NCBI GenBank assembly: GCA_016777395.1 | Contig: JADHRO010000077.1 | Coordinates: forward strand, 1 to 8,879 | Reading direction: 5' to 3' | From: Chitinophagales bacterium | GTDB taxonomy: Bacteria > Bacteroidota > Bacteroidia > Chitinophagales > UBA8649 | DNA: 8,879 nucleotides | In this document: piece after piece, positions 1 through 6,460 of the stretch | Layout: the number at the start of each line of letters is the position of its first letter | Position numbering within the stretch: position 1 is the first letter of the stretch | Translations under genes and position numbers: made by a program | Notes under the pieces: generated by a model | The model's database searches: none | Told to the model about the DNA's origin: nothing | The model's input: only the letters and a program-made list of their open reading frames with translations

Positions 1-965
1 TTATTGTTAGCAGATATTAAGCATTCATCATTTTGAATGATTTCTGCCATACTAGTACCCTTGCTAGTAATTACGGGCACTTTACTTGCCATTGCCTCCA
101 ATACGGGGATTCCAAATCCCTCAACAATGGAAGGGTAAACAAAAATTTTGGCTTCCTGATAAATACAGGGTAAATCTTTAAACTTGACCTTAGGAATGAC
201 TTGAACTTCCACCTTTAATTCAGCCGCTAATTGCAACAATTCCTTTAAATATTTTTCACCATTACCAACAAGTATCACTGGTAGTCTTTCTTTTGGTGGT
301 AGCAACGCAACTGCTTCGACAATTGTTTTTTGATTTTTTCTTCCTTGTATAGTTCCAACACTCAAAATGTACTTATCTGGAAGATTATATTTTCGCTTTA
401 CATCGGTTTTTGTCTTAAGGGTATAGGTCGAGTTAAATATTTTATCGCAACATTGATAAACGACTTCTATTTTCTCGCCGGGCACCTTCAATAAGTCGAT
501 TATATCTTTTTTTGTAGCCTCGGAAGTCGCAATTATTTTATCACACACCCGGGCAGCTCTTTTGGTCTTAAACCAAAATATTTGACGGTCTAGCCAAGAG
601 TAGTCCTCTTTAAATCGCTCAAAGCATAAATCGTGAATATCCACAATCTTTTTGATGGATAATTTCTCTATCCCAAGGGGCAACTCATTACTAAGACCAT
701 GGTAAATATCAATTTTATCTTTTTGAATATCTTGCTTAATGGAGAAAGTACGCCAGTAATAACTGGATAATTTATCCGCTGAATGAATTTCAAATGAGCT
801 AGACAAGCTGGACGTTTGAAAATATTCGCTAGAACTATTAGGCGTGTACAATACAAAGCGATGACTAGAATCTAACTGGCTTAAACCATAGACCAGATTT
901 CTCCCGTAAACACCTAATCCAGTGGCATTTGAAAATATCCGTTTTGCATCAATCCCAATTCTCAT
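1..965 (-). CDS. Glycosyltransferase family 4 (GT-B fold), C-terminus cut by window edge
   Basis: This is the first 321 codons of a retaining GT-B glycosyltransferase; the reading frame is still open at base 3. The N-terminus (MRIGIDAKRIF, then TGLGVYGRNL at about 15-24) matches the GT4 pattern in which a glycine-rich loop follows the first strand. IHDL at 110-113 is another typical N-domain motif. The C-terminal nucleotide-sugar domain starts near residue 200 (SVGTIQGRKN, 202-211) and carries the EX7E motif, E282 and E290 within EGFGIPVLE. Such enzymes transfer a sugar, often mannose, from a nucleotide donor to a growing glycan at the cytoplasmic membrane. The ATG at 965 is one base beyond the stop of the preceding gene, so the gene is surely co-transcribed with it. 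The donor and acceptor cannot be read from sequence. About 40-60 residues are probably missing, judged by the usual 360-380 length. Confidence 0.9.
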   Translation of the reverse strand, partial: MRIGIDAKRIFSNATGLGVYGRNLVYGLSQLDSSHRFVLYTPNSSSEYFQTSSLSSSFEIHSADKLSSYYWRTFSIKQDIQKDKIDIYHGLSNELPLGIEKLSIKKIVDIHDLCFERFKEDYSWLDRQIFWFKTKRAARVCDKIIATSEATKKDIIDLLKVPGEKIEVVYQCCDKIFNSTYTLKTKTDVKRKYNLPDKYILSVGTIQGRKNQKTIVEAVALLPPKERLPVILVGNGEKYLKELLQLAAELKVEVQVIPKVKFKDLPCIYQEAKIFVYPSIVEGFGIPVLEAMASKVPVITSKGTSMAEIIQNDECLISANN

Positions 966-966
966 A

Positions 967-1707
967 TTAACTCATGTTTTTCAAATGTTTGTACTTCCAG
1001 TATGTCTCCTTCGCAGTAATCCAAGCAATTTGGAAGCCTAAACGACCATCTAAAAAGCCAAGAAAGATAAAATAGTCGAGAACAAATCTAAACACCGGAT
1101 TGATATATTGTTTGATAATCGTAGATTTTCTGCCCGCCTTGAATAGGTTCTTTGCGCCCATGAGCGCATATTTTTCAGCCTTAGTTAAATGCTCTGCTTT
1201 GGATGACATGGAGTAATGAATAATTTTATGATTCAAGTTGACTTGTCTTTTGTGTGCGATATTTAGCCCTTCATGCACAGCCTCTTCATTCCAAGAAACA
1301 CTGGATTTATGAAACAATCGCGCGTGGTGTTCATTTCTCCAACGACCAAAGCGAATAAGCTTCCCACAATAGGAATTGGCAAATGGAATGCTGTAGACCA
1401 CATGAGCATCTAAGGTCAGTTGACTTATCTCAAGAACTAACTCTTCAGTCATTATTTCATCCGTATCTAAAGACAATATCCAATCATGACGAGCTAAACT
1501 GTTTCCATAATTTTTTTGAGCGCCATATCCAGCCCATTTTTTTATAGTAAAACTAAGCTCATATTCCTTGCAGTATTTTTCCGTTTTGTCCGAACTGCCA
1601 CTATCCACTACTACAATATCATTGCTAAGCATTTTAGCTCTATCAAGTACTTGAAGAATAAATTTCTCTGCGTTTAAGCTTATGATAACTATGGATATAT
1701 CATTCAT
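967..1707 (-). CDS. WaaE-like glycosyltransferase family 2 (LPS core type)
   Basis: This 246-residue inverting GT-A enzyme has no membrane segment that would suggest a polymerase. SIVIISLN at 5-12 is the first nucleotide-binding strand, VVVDSGSSDKT at 32-42 is the classic GT2 donor loop, and DTDE at 81-84 is the metal-binding DXD. HARLFHK (128-134) and VHEGL (144-148) are typical of the WaaE/KdtX branch, which adds beta-1,4-glucose to inner-core heptose of lipopolysaccharide in enterobacteria. The length agrees with that branch. It begins inside the end of the ligase-like gene (8-nt overlap) and ends one base before the GT4 gene, consistent with translational coupling in a surface-glycan operon. 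The family call is firm. The exact sugar linkage is inference, because Bacteroidota WaaE relatives are largely uncharacterised. Confidence 0.9.
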   Translation of the reverse strand: MNDISIVIISLNAEKFILQVLDRAKMLSNDIVVVDSGSSDKTEKYCKEYELSFTIKKWAGYGAQKNYGNSLARHDWILSLDTDEIMTEELVLEISQLTLDAHVVYSIPFANSYCGKLIRFGRWRNEHHARLFHKSSVSWNEEAVHEGLNIAHKRQVNLNHKIIHYSMSSKAEHLTKAEKYALMGAKNLFKAGRKSTIIKQYINPVFRFVLDYFIFLGFLDGRLGFQIAWITAKETYWKYKHLKNMS

Positions 1708-2926
1708 CTTTTATGTGCTTTAAGATTAGCGAACCCACTACAAGAAAGAAACTCATGCCTATTTGAGATTCGAAGGTATTTTCAACTAATGAAGATGATA
1801 ATATGATTATCCACAGAGTAATATAAAGTGGATCTCGAAGCACTCCTTTTTGAATTAGCGGGATACAAAAAACTAGAAAAACAGCAAGAGATCCGAAAAC
1901 GCCCATTTCTACAGCACTAAATAAAAATTGATTGTGTGGTACTTTTTGATTTTGTTGCGCCACATATGGATGATTTTCTTGATAATAATTCCTACTTACC
2001 TTTTCAACTTGACCACAGCCATATCCCATTAAAGGCTTCTTCGTAATTAGCACTTTTGCCATTTTTAAAGATCGCCATCTTCTACCATCAGAGTTATGTC
2101 CAATATTGCCAGCCTTAATCTGTTCTGCATCATATTTCATGTAAGCTACTTTGTTTTGGAAACTAGGAAAAGCCTGGTAAGCAATAAATGGCATTGCTAT
2201 TACCGCTAATCCAAACAAGGGAAACACCCAGAATTTTCGGAAGTAAAATGCGAAATAAGAGATAAGAAAAATTAGCCCTAAATAGTAGCTAATTAAACCG
2301 CTACGAACGGATAAAACATGAATCAGCACAAAAAGAAAAAAACTTGCAACACCCATAAATATTCGATCGTTAGGGGCAATGTAAAGCTTATCTTTAACTG
2401 TAAAGTAAATACTGGTTAATCCTGCAAAAGCCACCATTAAACTATAGCGGATATGATTGAGTGGAGTTGGGATGTTTTTAGCTAAAGCAATTTGTGCAGT
2501 ATAATATTCGTAGTTGGAAAAATAATTGACTAAAACAACCATTCCACTAACTGAGATGACACCTACGAAAAAGGCTAAGATAAGATTAAGATCGATGGTC
2601 TTTAGCTTGGTAATAGCCGCGATACTTAGCGGAATAACTAACCATGGGAGCCTGTAATAAACTTGCTTAAATCCATGAGAAATATCAGGTGAAAACAAAA
2701 CAAATGTTAAACTGGTCAAGAAAAATATTGTTCCTGATAGAATTCCGAAATTGCCAATTTTGACAAATTGCCAATTATGTTCTTTGCCAGAAACTATCAA
2801 ATTAAATGCAAGAAGTAAAGTGCCAATACTAACAAGGGCCCTCGAAGAGATTAACCCAAATAAGATAAGGAATATTATGAGGATGGTTCGATTAGTATAC
2901 GATTTCAAACTGCCAATTTGACTCAT
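1700..2926 (-). CDS. O-antigen ligase / polymerase family membrane protein (Wzy_C)
   Basis: This 408-residue polytopic membrane protein has about ten hydrophobic segments, between roughly 13-45, 60-80, 94-135, 160-175, 190-250 and 340-405. The long periplasmic loop between about 252 and 335 is the hallmark of WaaL/Wzy proteins. It contains the arginine-rich stretch GRRWRS (281-286), GYGCGQ (301-306) and PHNQFL (330-335). The HN pair corresponds to the conserved catalytic-region histidine of O-antigen ligases, and R208 in VRSG matches the conserved arginine before the big loop. Ligases move undecaprenyl-linked glycan onto lipid A-core in the periplasm, while Wzy polymerases extend the chain. 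Sequence alone does not separate the two. It is the first gene of the minus-strand glycan operon, starting at an ATG 45 bases from the divergent sigma-factor region. I found no convincing TAnnTTTG promoter for it. Confidence 0.85.
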   Translation of the reverse strand: MSQIGSLKSYTNRTILIIFLILFGLISSRALVSIGTLLLAFNLIVSGKEHNWQFVKIGNFGILSGTIFFLTSLTFVLFSPDISHGFKQVYYRLPWLVIPLSIAAITKLKTIDLNLILAFFVGVISVSGMVVLVNYFSNYEYYTAQIALAKNIPTPLNHIRYSLMVAFAGLTSIYFTVKDKLYIAPNDRIFMGVASFFLFVLIHVLSVRSGLISYYLGLIFLISYFAFYFRKFWVFPLFGLAVIAMPFIAYQAFPSFQNKVAYMKYDAEQIKAGNIGHNSDGRRWRSLKMAKVLITKKPLMGYGCGQVEKVSRNYYQENHPYVAQQNQKVPHNQFLFSAVEMGVFGSLAVFLVFCIPLIQKGVLRDPLYITLWIIILSSSLVENTFESQIGMSFFLVVGSLILKHIKDE

Positions 2927-2946
2927 GATTTTGGATGGTGTAGTTT

Positions 2947-2974
2947 TTGAACGATTAATAATACATTATATTTG
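2947..2974 (+). promoter_or_regulatory. Bacteroidota-type promoter for the sigma-factor gene
   Basis: TATATTTG at 2967-2974 is a full match to the Bacteroidota -7 consensus TAnnTTTG. TTG at 2947-2949, within TTTTTG, sits 17 bases upstream and fits the -33 element. Transcription would be expected to start within about 4-8 bases of 2974, at the GTG codons at 2978 and 2981. The promoter therefore overlaps the longest possible reading frame, which argues against the TTG at 2972 as start codon. Confidence 0.6.
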
Positions 2975-2980
2975 AATGTG

Positions 2981-3553
2981 GTGAGTAAAGATAATTTATC
3001 AAAGCAAATAAAAGATAAAATTTTTAATGAGGAGTTAATTCCTCAGGCAGATGCTTTGTACAATTTTGCGTATTCGCTTGTTTTTGAGGAAGCCCGGGCA
3101 CAAGATCTTGTACAAGAGGCTTATCTTAAAGCGTATCGATTCATCCATTCTTTTGAGCCAGGGAGTAATGCAAAAGCTTGGCTATTTCAGATATTGAAGA
3201 ATGCCTTTATTAATGAATATCGAAAAAAGAGTCGTCAACCGCAAAAAGTTGATTTTGAAGATTATAAAGATAAAAATCAATTAGAGAAACAAGCCTCAAG
3301 TATTGATATTGGACAAGACATTTATACCCACATGATAGGGGATGAAATTACTGGCGCGTTAAATAGTCTTCCAGTTGACTTCAGAGTTGCCATTATTTTG
3401 TCTGATATTGAAGGATTTACATACGATGAGGTTGCAAAAATTTCAGATATTCCTATAGGTACGGTTCGGTCAAGATTGTTTAGGGCTAGAAACTTAATGA
3501 AGGATCAGTTGCGCGAATATGCTAAAGAAAAGGGGTTTAAAGAATTGAGATAA
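2981..3553 (+). CDS. ECF-type RNA polymerase sigma factor (sigma-70 family)
   Basis: The protein is a two-domain sigma factor of about 190 residues. Region 2 spans roughly residues 20-87, with the core-binding helix DLVQEAYLKAYRF and NAKAWLFQILKNAFINEYRK as the -10 recognition helix. Region 4 spans roughly 122-177, with the helix-turn-helix GFTYDEVAKISDIPIGTVRS. A charged linker joins the two. This compact form is typical of the SigR/RpoE-like factor found throughout Flavobacteriia, usually beside a small zinc-finger anti-sigma protein, as here. No ATG occurs before residue 121. TTG (2972), GTG (2978) and GTG (2981) are the available starts. I prefer GTG at 2981 (MSKDN) because the promoter -7 box covers the TTG; the message would then be leaderless or almost so. 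It probably directs an envelope or thiol-stress regulon, which is inference. Confidence 0.9.
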   Translation: MSKDNLSKQIKDKIFNEELIPQADALYNFAYSLVFEEARAQDLVQEAYLKAYRFIHSFEPGSNAKAWLFQILKNAFINEYRKKSRQPQKVDFEDYKDKNQLEKQASSIDIGQDIYTHMIGDEITGALNSLPVDFRVAIILSDIEGFTYDEVAKISDIPIGTVRSRLFRARNLMKDQLREYAKEKGFKELR

Positions 3554-3624
3554 TTTTTAATCGTCTGAACTTTTTTATTCCAATGATGGTTTTCCCCTAA
3601 ACTATCAATTTCAGCTAAAGAGCA

Positions 3625-3861
3625 ATGAAAAAAAGTCACAACTGCAAAGATGTAGTAATACAGTTTAACTTGATGTTAGATGGCGATCTGAACCCCAAGG
3701 AGGAGCAAGACGTGATGTGTGAGCTTCAGCGATGTATTCATTGTTTAGAAGAATATAACTTAGAAGAGAAATACCGCCAGTTTCTAAAAGAAAAAATAAC
3801 AAAAAAAGGAGTTTCTTCAGCGTTCTTAAACAAGCTTAAAAACTGTGTCCAAGAAAAATAG
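3625..3861 (+). CDS. Putative anti-sigma factor, RsrA-like, variant zinc finger
   Basis: This 78-residue soluble protein has no membrane segment. It lies 71 bases downstream of the sigma-factor stop and is presumably co-transcribed. Small proteins in this position in Flavobacteriia resemble the zinc-binding anti-sigma (ZAS) domain, with an early Cys, a His-xxx-Cys-xx-Cys motif and a C-terminal helix that clamps the sigma factor. Here C7 and the C37-I-H-C40 pair are present. The residue four before C37, normally the zinc-ligand His, is E33, with an extra C32 just ahead. H39, inside the CxxC, is the only nearby histidine. The ATG at 3625 is the first start after an in-frame stop at 3616. It would bind the preceding sigma factor in the cytoplasm and may release it on thiol oxidation. 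The role rests on position, size and cysteine pattern. Confidence 0.65.
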   Translation: MKKSHNCKDVVIQFNLMLDGDLNPKEEQDVMCELQRCIHCLEEYNLEEKYRQFLKEKITKKGVSSAFLNKLKNCVQEK

Positions 3862-3862
3862 T

Positions 3863-4300
3863 TTACAGTGATTCTTCTAAGTACAATTTTTCGATTTTAA
3901 CGATGGGTCCTTGGCAAAAAATTTGATGGCAATCTACACAAGAGACAATCATTAAATTGAATTTTTCGAGATGTTGCGGGGTGTTACTTTCCAAACATAA
4001 TGCTTCAACCGATTGAAGGTATCTGCCGGCTTTCTCTTCAAAAACATCCGTTCGAACACTTGAATCAGTAGCTTCCAATGTATATATTCCGTTATAATCT
4101 ACAGGAAATTCAGCAGAAAATTCTCCTAGTTCAATTGCTCCTTTCCAAACCAAAGCATCGCCATGCATTCTCAACATCAAATTGGCCAGAGGTTTCGGCT
4201 CATACATGATAGAGGCTTCTTTACGTGCTTGATTATTTCCCTTATTACACGCAATAAAAAGAACTATAAATAAGCAGGGTATGGCGCTTATTTTTTTCAC
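3863..4300 (-). CDS. Small c-type cytochrome lipoprotein (CxxCH, cytochrome c'/c556-like layout)
   Basis: This 145-residue protein opens with a charged, then hydrophobic signal sequence (MKKISAIPCLFIVLFIAC). C18 is the likely lipidated cysteine, so it is an inner- or outer-membrane lipoprotein. A heme c attachment motif, C121-V-D-C124-H125, lies near the C-terminus, and the region around residues 39-62 (ANLMLRMHGDALVWKGAI) is probably helical. A C-terminal CxxCH with a Met-rich first helix is the arrangement of four-helix cytochromes c' and c556; M42 or M45 could be the sixth ligand. C102 and C129 are additional cysteines, C129 four residues after the heme histidine. The start is GTG, chosen because the signal peptide begins there and because it overlaps the TAG stop of the upstream gene (TAGTG). 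It ends one base from the convergent anti-sigma gene. Redox or heme-related role; partner unknown. Confidence 0.7.
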   Translation of the reverse strand: MKKISAIPCLFIVLFIACNKGNNQARKEASIMYEPKPLANLMLRMHGDALVWKGAIELGEFSAEFPVDYNGIYTLEATDSSVRTDVFEEKAGRYLQSVEALCLESNTPQHLEKFNLMIVSCVDCHQIFCQGPIVKIEKLYLEESL

Positions 4301-4776
4301 TACTCAATAATTACGCCATTGGCCATAAATGTATAGGATACCTCAGGCGACAATATTGCTGCAATTTCTTCTTCTGTTTGGTTCGCATCAAAAGCATAAT
4401 GTTTCAATTCCTCAATACTCAAAACTTCTTTGTAAGCCCAACCTTCGAAAGTAGCCATGCGCCCGTCAGCATTAAGAGGAACAAAAAATCCATAGTCTTT
4501 GAAACGCACCATCATTTCTTTGTCTTCACCAATACTTATGCTCATCCAACATCCTTTTTTCTTGCATACGTCATTAATTTTGCCGCTAAGTTTTAGTGGA
4601 ATAGAATCGCCTTCAGTAAAAGAGTCGAAGAAATTATCCGAAGAAATTGCGCCATCTTTTGATATCTTATCTCCAAAATATTCTAATTCCCCCTCGACAT
4701 CACTTCCTTTAGGTCTATCGGAATTGCATGCCACAAGAAAACTAAAAACAAGTAAAGGTATAATCCAGTTTTTCAT
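4300..4776 (-). CDS. DUF4920 family lipoprotein
   Basis: This 158-residue exported lipoprotein has a signal peptide ending in LVAC, with C17 as the lipobox cysteine. The mature part matches my recollection of the DUF4920 family of Bacteroidota: YFGDKISKDGAIS at 33-45, NDVCKKKGCWMSI at 68-80, VRFKDYGFFVP at 90-100, and IEELKHYAFDA around 121-131. The family has no established function. Its most conserved positions (C71, C76, W77, M78, the RFKDYGFFVP segment and H126) include potential metal or disulfide residues, and the beta-rich pattern suggests a small beta-barrel domain of OB-fold type. Both of those points are inference. It is the first gene of a two-gene unit with the c-type cytochrome, whose GTG start overlaps this stop by one base, so the two probably work together in the envelope. 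Confidence 0.8.
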   Translation of the reverse strand: MKNWIIPLLVFSFLVACNSDRPKGSDVEGELEYFGDKISKDGAISSDNFFDSFTEGDSIPLKLSGKINDVCKKKGCWMSISIGEDKEMMVRFKDYGFFVPLNADGRMATFEGWAYKEVLSIEELKHYAFDANQTEEEIAAILSPEVSYTFMANGVIIE

Positions 4777-4790
4777 TGTATCTGTTTTAT

Positions 4791-4798
4791 CAAAATTA
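4791..4798 (-). promoter_or_regulatory. Candidate -7 promoter element for the DUF4920 gene
   Basis: Read on the minus strand, the bases are TAATTTTG, a full match to TAnnTTTG, ending 14 bases before the ATG at 4776. The nearest upstream TTTG (4815-4812) is only 13 bases away, shorter than the usual spacing of about 17-20. The -33 half is therefore unconvincing and the assignment is tentative. Confidence 0.35.
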
Positions 4799-4842
4799 CT
4801 ACTTTATAATTCAAAGAAAACTTTTCAAGTAAATTAATCGTT

Positions 4843-4850
4843 TATCTTTA
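4843..4850 (+). promoter_or_regulatory. Candidate -7 promoter element for the YceI gene
   Basis: TATCTTTA matches seven of eight TAnnTTTG positions and lies 27 bases before the ATG at 4878, a sensible leader distance. No clear TTG is present 17-20 bases upstream; CTTTTC at 4821-4826 is the nearest T-rich element. It is the best candidate in the 101-bp divergent region on this strand, but weak. Confidence 0.3.
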
Positions 4851-4877
4851 GATTTCACAAACGAAAAAATACTTACT

Positions 4878-5429
4878 ATGAAAATTTTGTTATCAATTTT
4901 TGTATTGTTTACGCTGACTTTGCTTTCAGCACAAAGTTTAGACTTAGAAAAAAGCAGCTTAAAGTGGACGGGTAAAAAAATTACGGGCGAACACTCAGGA
5001 ACTATTAACATTGAGGAAGCAGATTTCAATTATGAGGATGGTCAGTTGGTATCAGGCTCTATGGTTTTGGATATGAACTCAATTAAATGTACCGATTTAG
5101 AGGGTGGAAGAGCGGAGAATTTAGTAGGGCATCTTAAGAGCGAAGACTTTTTTGATGTAAATGGATTTCCAGAAGCAGCATTAATTTTTACGAGTGTGCA
5201 GCAAATTGAAGGTGATTCATATTTGTTAAAAGGCGACATTACAATTAAGGGAACGACAGAGCCAATCGAATTTTATGCAAACCTAAAAGAAAAGGAAGCA
5301 CTCGCAACAATCAAAATTGATCGTTCAAAGTTTGATGTGCGTTATGGTTCTGCTTCATTTTTTGATAATATCGGAGATAAGGCCATTGACGATATCTTTG
5401 AAATCAAGGCTCGCCTTGTTTACCAGTAA
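4878..5429 (+). CDS. YceI family secreted protein (polyisoprenoid/lipid-binding lipocalin-like fold)
   Basis: This 183-residue exported protein has a classical signal peptide (MKILLSIFVLFTLTLLSAQ) with likely cleavage after A18. The rest is a complete YceI domain of normal length: LKWTGKKITGEHSGTI at 28-43, the HLKSEDFFDVNGFPEA signature at 85-100, a strand-rich centre, and the C-terminal DRSKFDVRYGSASFFD at 148-163. YceI proteins form an extended beta-barrel that holds long isoprenoid chains such as quinones or polyprenols in the periplasm. The ligand here is unknown. The CDS lies divergent to the DUF4920/cytochrome pair and stops one base before the most likely epimerase start, so the two plus-strand genes probably share a transcript. 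A possible link with the neighbouring cytochrome is suggestive only. Confidence 0.9.
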   Translation: MKILLSIFVLFTLTLLSAQSLDLEKSSLKWTGKKITGEHSGTINIEEADFNYEDGQLVSGSMVLDMNSIKCTDLEGGRAENLVGHLKSEDFFDVNGFPEAALIFTSVQQIEGDSYLLKGDITIKGTTEPIEFYANLKEKEALATIKIDRSKFDVRYGSASFFDNIGDKAIDDIFEIKARLVYQ

Positions 5430-5430
5430 A

Positions 5431-6324
5431 GTGGACCATCAAAAATGGAATGTTGTCCAATTACAACAAGGGGGATATAGTTGTAAAATTCTCGCTAGTT
5501 ATGGCGCCTCATTAATATCCTACAAGCATCTTGATTACGAATTTGTAGAAGGTTATACTCAAGCTGAAGAGATTCAAAATCAAAAATACAGAGGCGTCAT
5601 TTTAGCTCCTTTTCCGAATCGCGTGGCAAAGGCGCAGTATGCTTTTAAAAATGAGGATTATCATTTAGCAGTTAATAGGGAAAAAGAAGGCCTTGCTCTT
5701 CATGGACTTTTGTATGATCAAGTTTTTGAGGTAGACTCCCAAAGTGAGGAAAGAGTGGTTTTATCCTACAACTATAGTAAAAAAAAACAGGGATATCCTT
5801 TCCTTTTTTCTTTGATCGTTTCATATGAGCTTAAATCAGATGGTTCTTTAAATATCTCGACAACAGTTGAAAATCAAGAAGATAAAATGCCCTTTGGTCT
5901 TGGGTGGCATCCATATTTTAAAATGAATGAATCGATAGATGATTTAACATTTGAATTCCCGCCAAGCAGAAAAATTGAGCTGGATAGGTCCTTGATTCCT
6001 ACAGGAAATCACTTACCCTTCAACAGTATTCCTAAAACCTTAGACCTTAGTTTGCATCAATTTGATGATTGCTTTGAGTTACTCTCTGAGGAAAGCATAG
6101 GTTTTAAGTTGATAGGGAAGCACTACGTTCTGGAGATTAAAGGAGGCAGTTCAGAGGAATTCCCATTTTTTCAAATATATACGCCTAAAAATAGAACAAG
6201 TATAGCTATTGAACCAATGACATGCGCGCCAGATGCATTCAATAATCAAATGGGATTGATGATTTTAAACCCAAAGGAAAAGAAAACCTTTTCATATAAA
6301 ATAAAGGCAAGTCACAGGGTTTAG
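5431..6324 (+). CDS. Aldose 1-epimerase (GalM-type mutarotase)
   Basis: From the GTG at 5431 this gives 297 residues, close to typical length for this family. It interconverts alpha and beta anomers of hexoses such as galactose or glucose. The family's catalytic and substrate-binding residues can be placed: R64 in FPNRV, H91 in LHG, H160 in GWHPYF, an aspartate at 212 or 213 in FDDCFEL, and E261 in IAIEPMT. H160 and E261 are the general acid/base pair of characterised mutarotases. There is no signal peptide, so it is cytoplasmic. The frame stays open for 38 codons upstream, but that stretch lies inside the YceI gene and is not homologous-looking. GTG at 5431, one base after the YceI stop, is the natural start. 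TTG at 5416, with AAGG six bases before it, is the alternative. The in-vivo sugar cannot be told. Confidence 0.88.
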   Translation: MDHQKWNVVQLQQGGYSCKILASYGASLISYKHLDYEFVEGYTQAEEIQNQKYRGVILAPFPNRVAKAQYAFKNEDYHLAVNREKEGLALHGLLYDQVFEVDSQSEERVVLSYNYSKKKQGYPFLFSLIVSYELKSDGSLNISTTVENQEDKMPFGLGWHPYFKMNESIDDLTFEFPPSRKIELDRSLIPTGNHLPFNSIPKTLDLSLHQFDDCFELLSEESIGFKLIGKHYVLEIKGGSSEEFPFFQIYTPKNRTSIAIEPMTCAPDAFNNQMGLMILNPKEKKTFSYKIKASHRV

Positions 6325-6460
6325 AGCGTAGACTTTTCTTTTCTGATTAGCGATATATTGTAAAATCGATTAGTAGTCAAACGATTGTACTTTAAAAGAA
6401 ACTTGTGTAGCAGCATATTTGGAAGGAAAATGGATTTAAGCACAATAAGAGTTAAATAAG

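Noticed and set aside
668..856. 62-residue minus-strand reading frame
   Set aside because: It lies inside the family-4 glycosyltransferase in another frame of the same strand, with no recognisable domain.
3005..3012. Minus-strand TTTATTTG as a promoter for the ligase operon
   Set aside because: It is one mismatch from TAnnTTTG but has no TTG at proper spacing upstream and lies inside the sigma-factor gene.
3842..3869. ACTGT/ACAGT inverted repeat spanning the convergent gene ends, considered as a bidirectional terminator
   Set aside because: The stem is only five base pairs with an 18-base loop and no T-run on either side, well within chance for AT-rich DNA.
4378..4837. Two plus-strand frames (72 and 112 residues) opposite the DUF4920 gene
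   Set aside because: They are antisense shadows of a confidently identified lipoprotein; their composition (Ser/Leu/Phe-rich) is typical of shadow translation.
4811..5239. Minus-strand frames (72 and 65 residues) across the YceI gene
   Set aside because: They overlap a complete YceI domain on the plus strand and have no family features.
5317..5430. 38-codon N-terminal extension of the epimerase
   Set aside because: It is wholly inside the YceI gene, and mutarotases start about ten residues before the first conserved strand, which fits the GTG at 5431.
6415..6422. CATATTTG as a second rpmH promoter
   Set aside because: The first base deviates from consensus and no TTG is found 17-20 bases upstream; the 6461-6492 promoter is much better.
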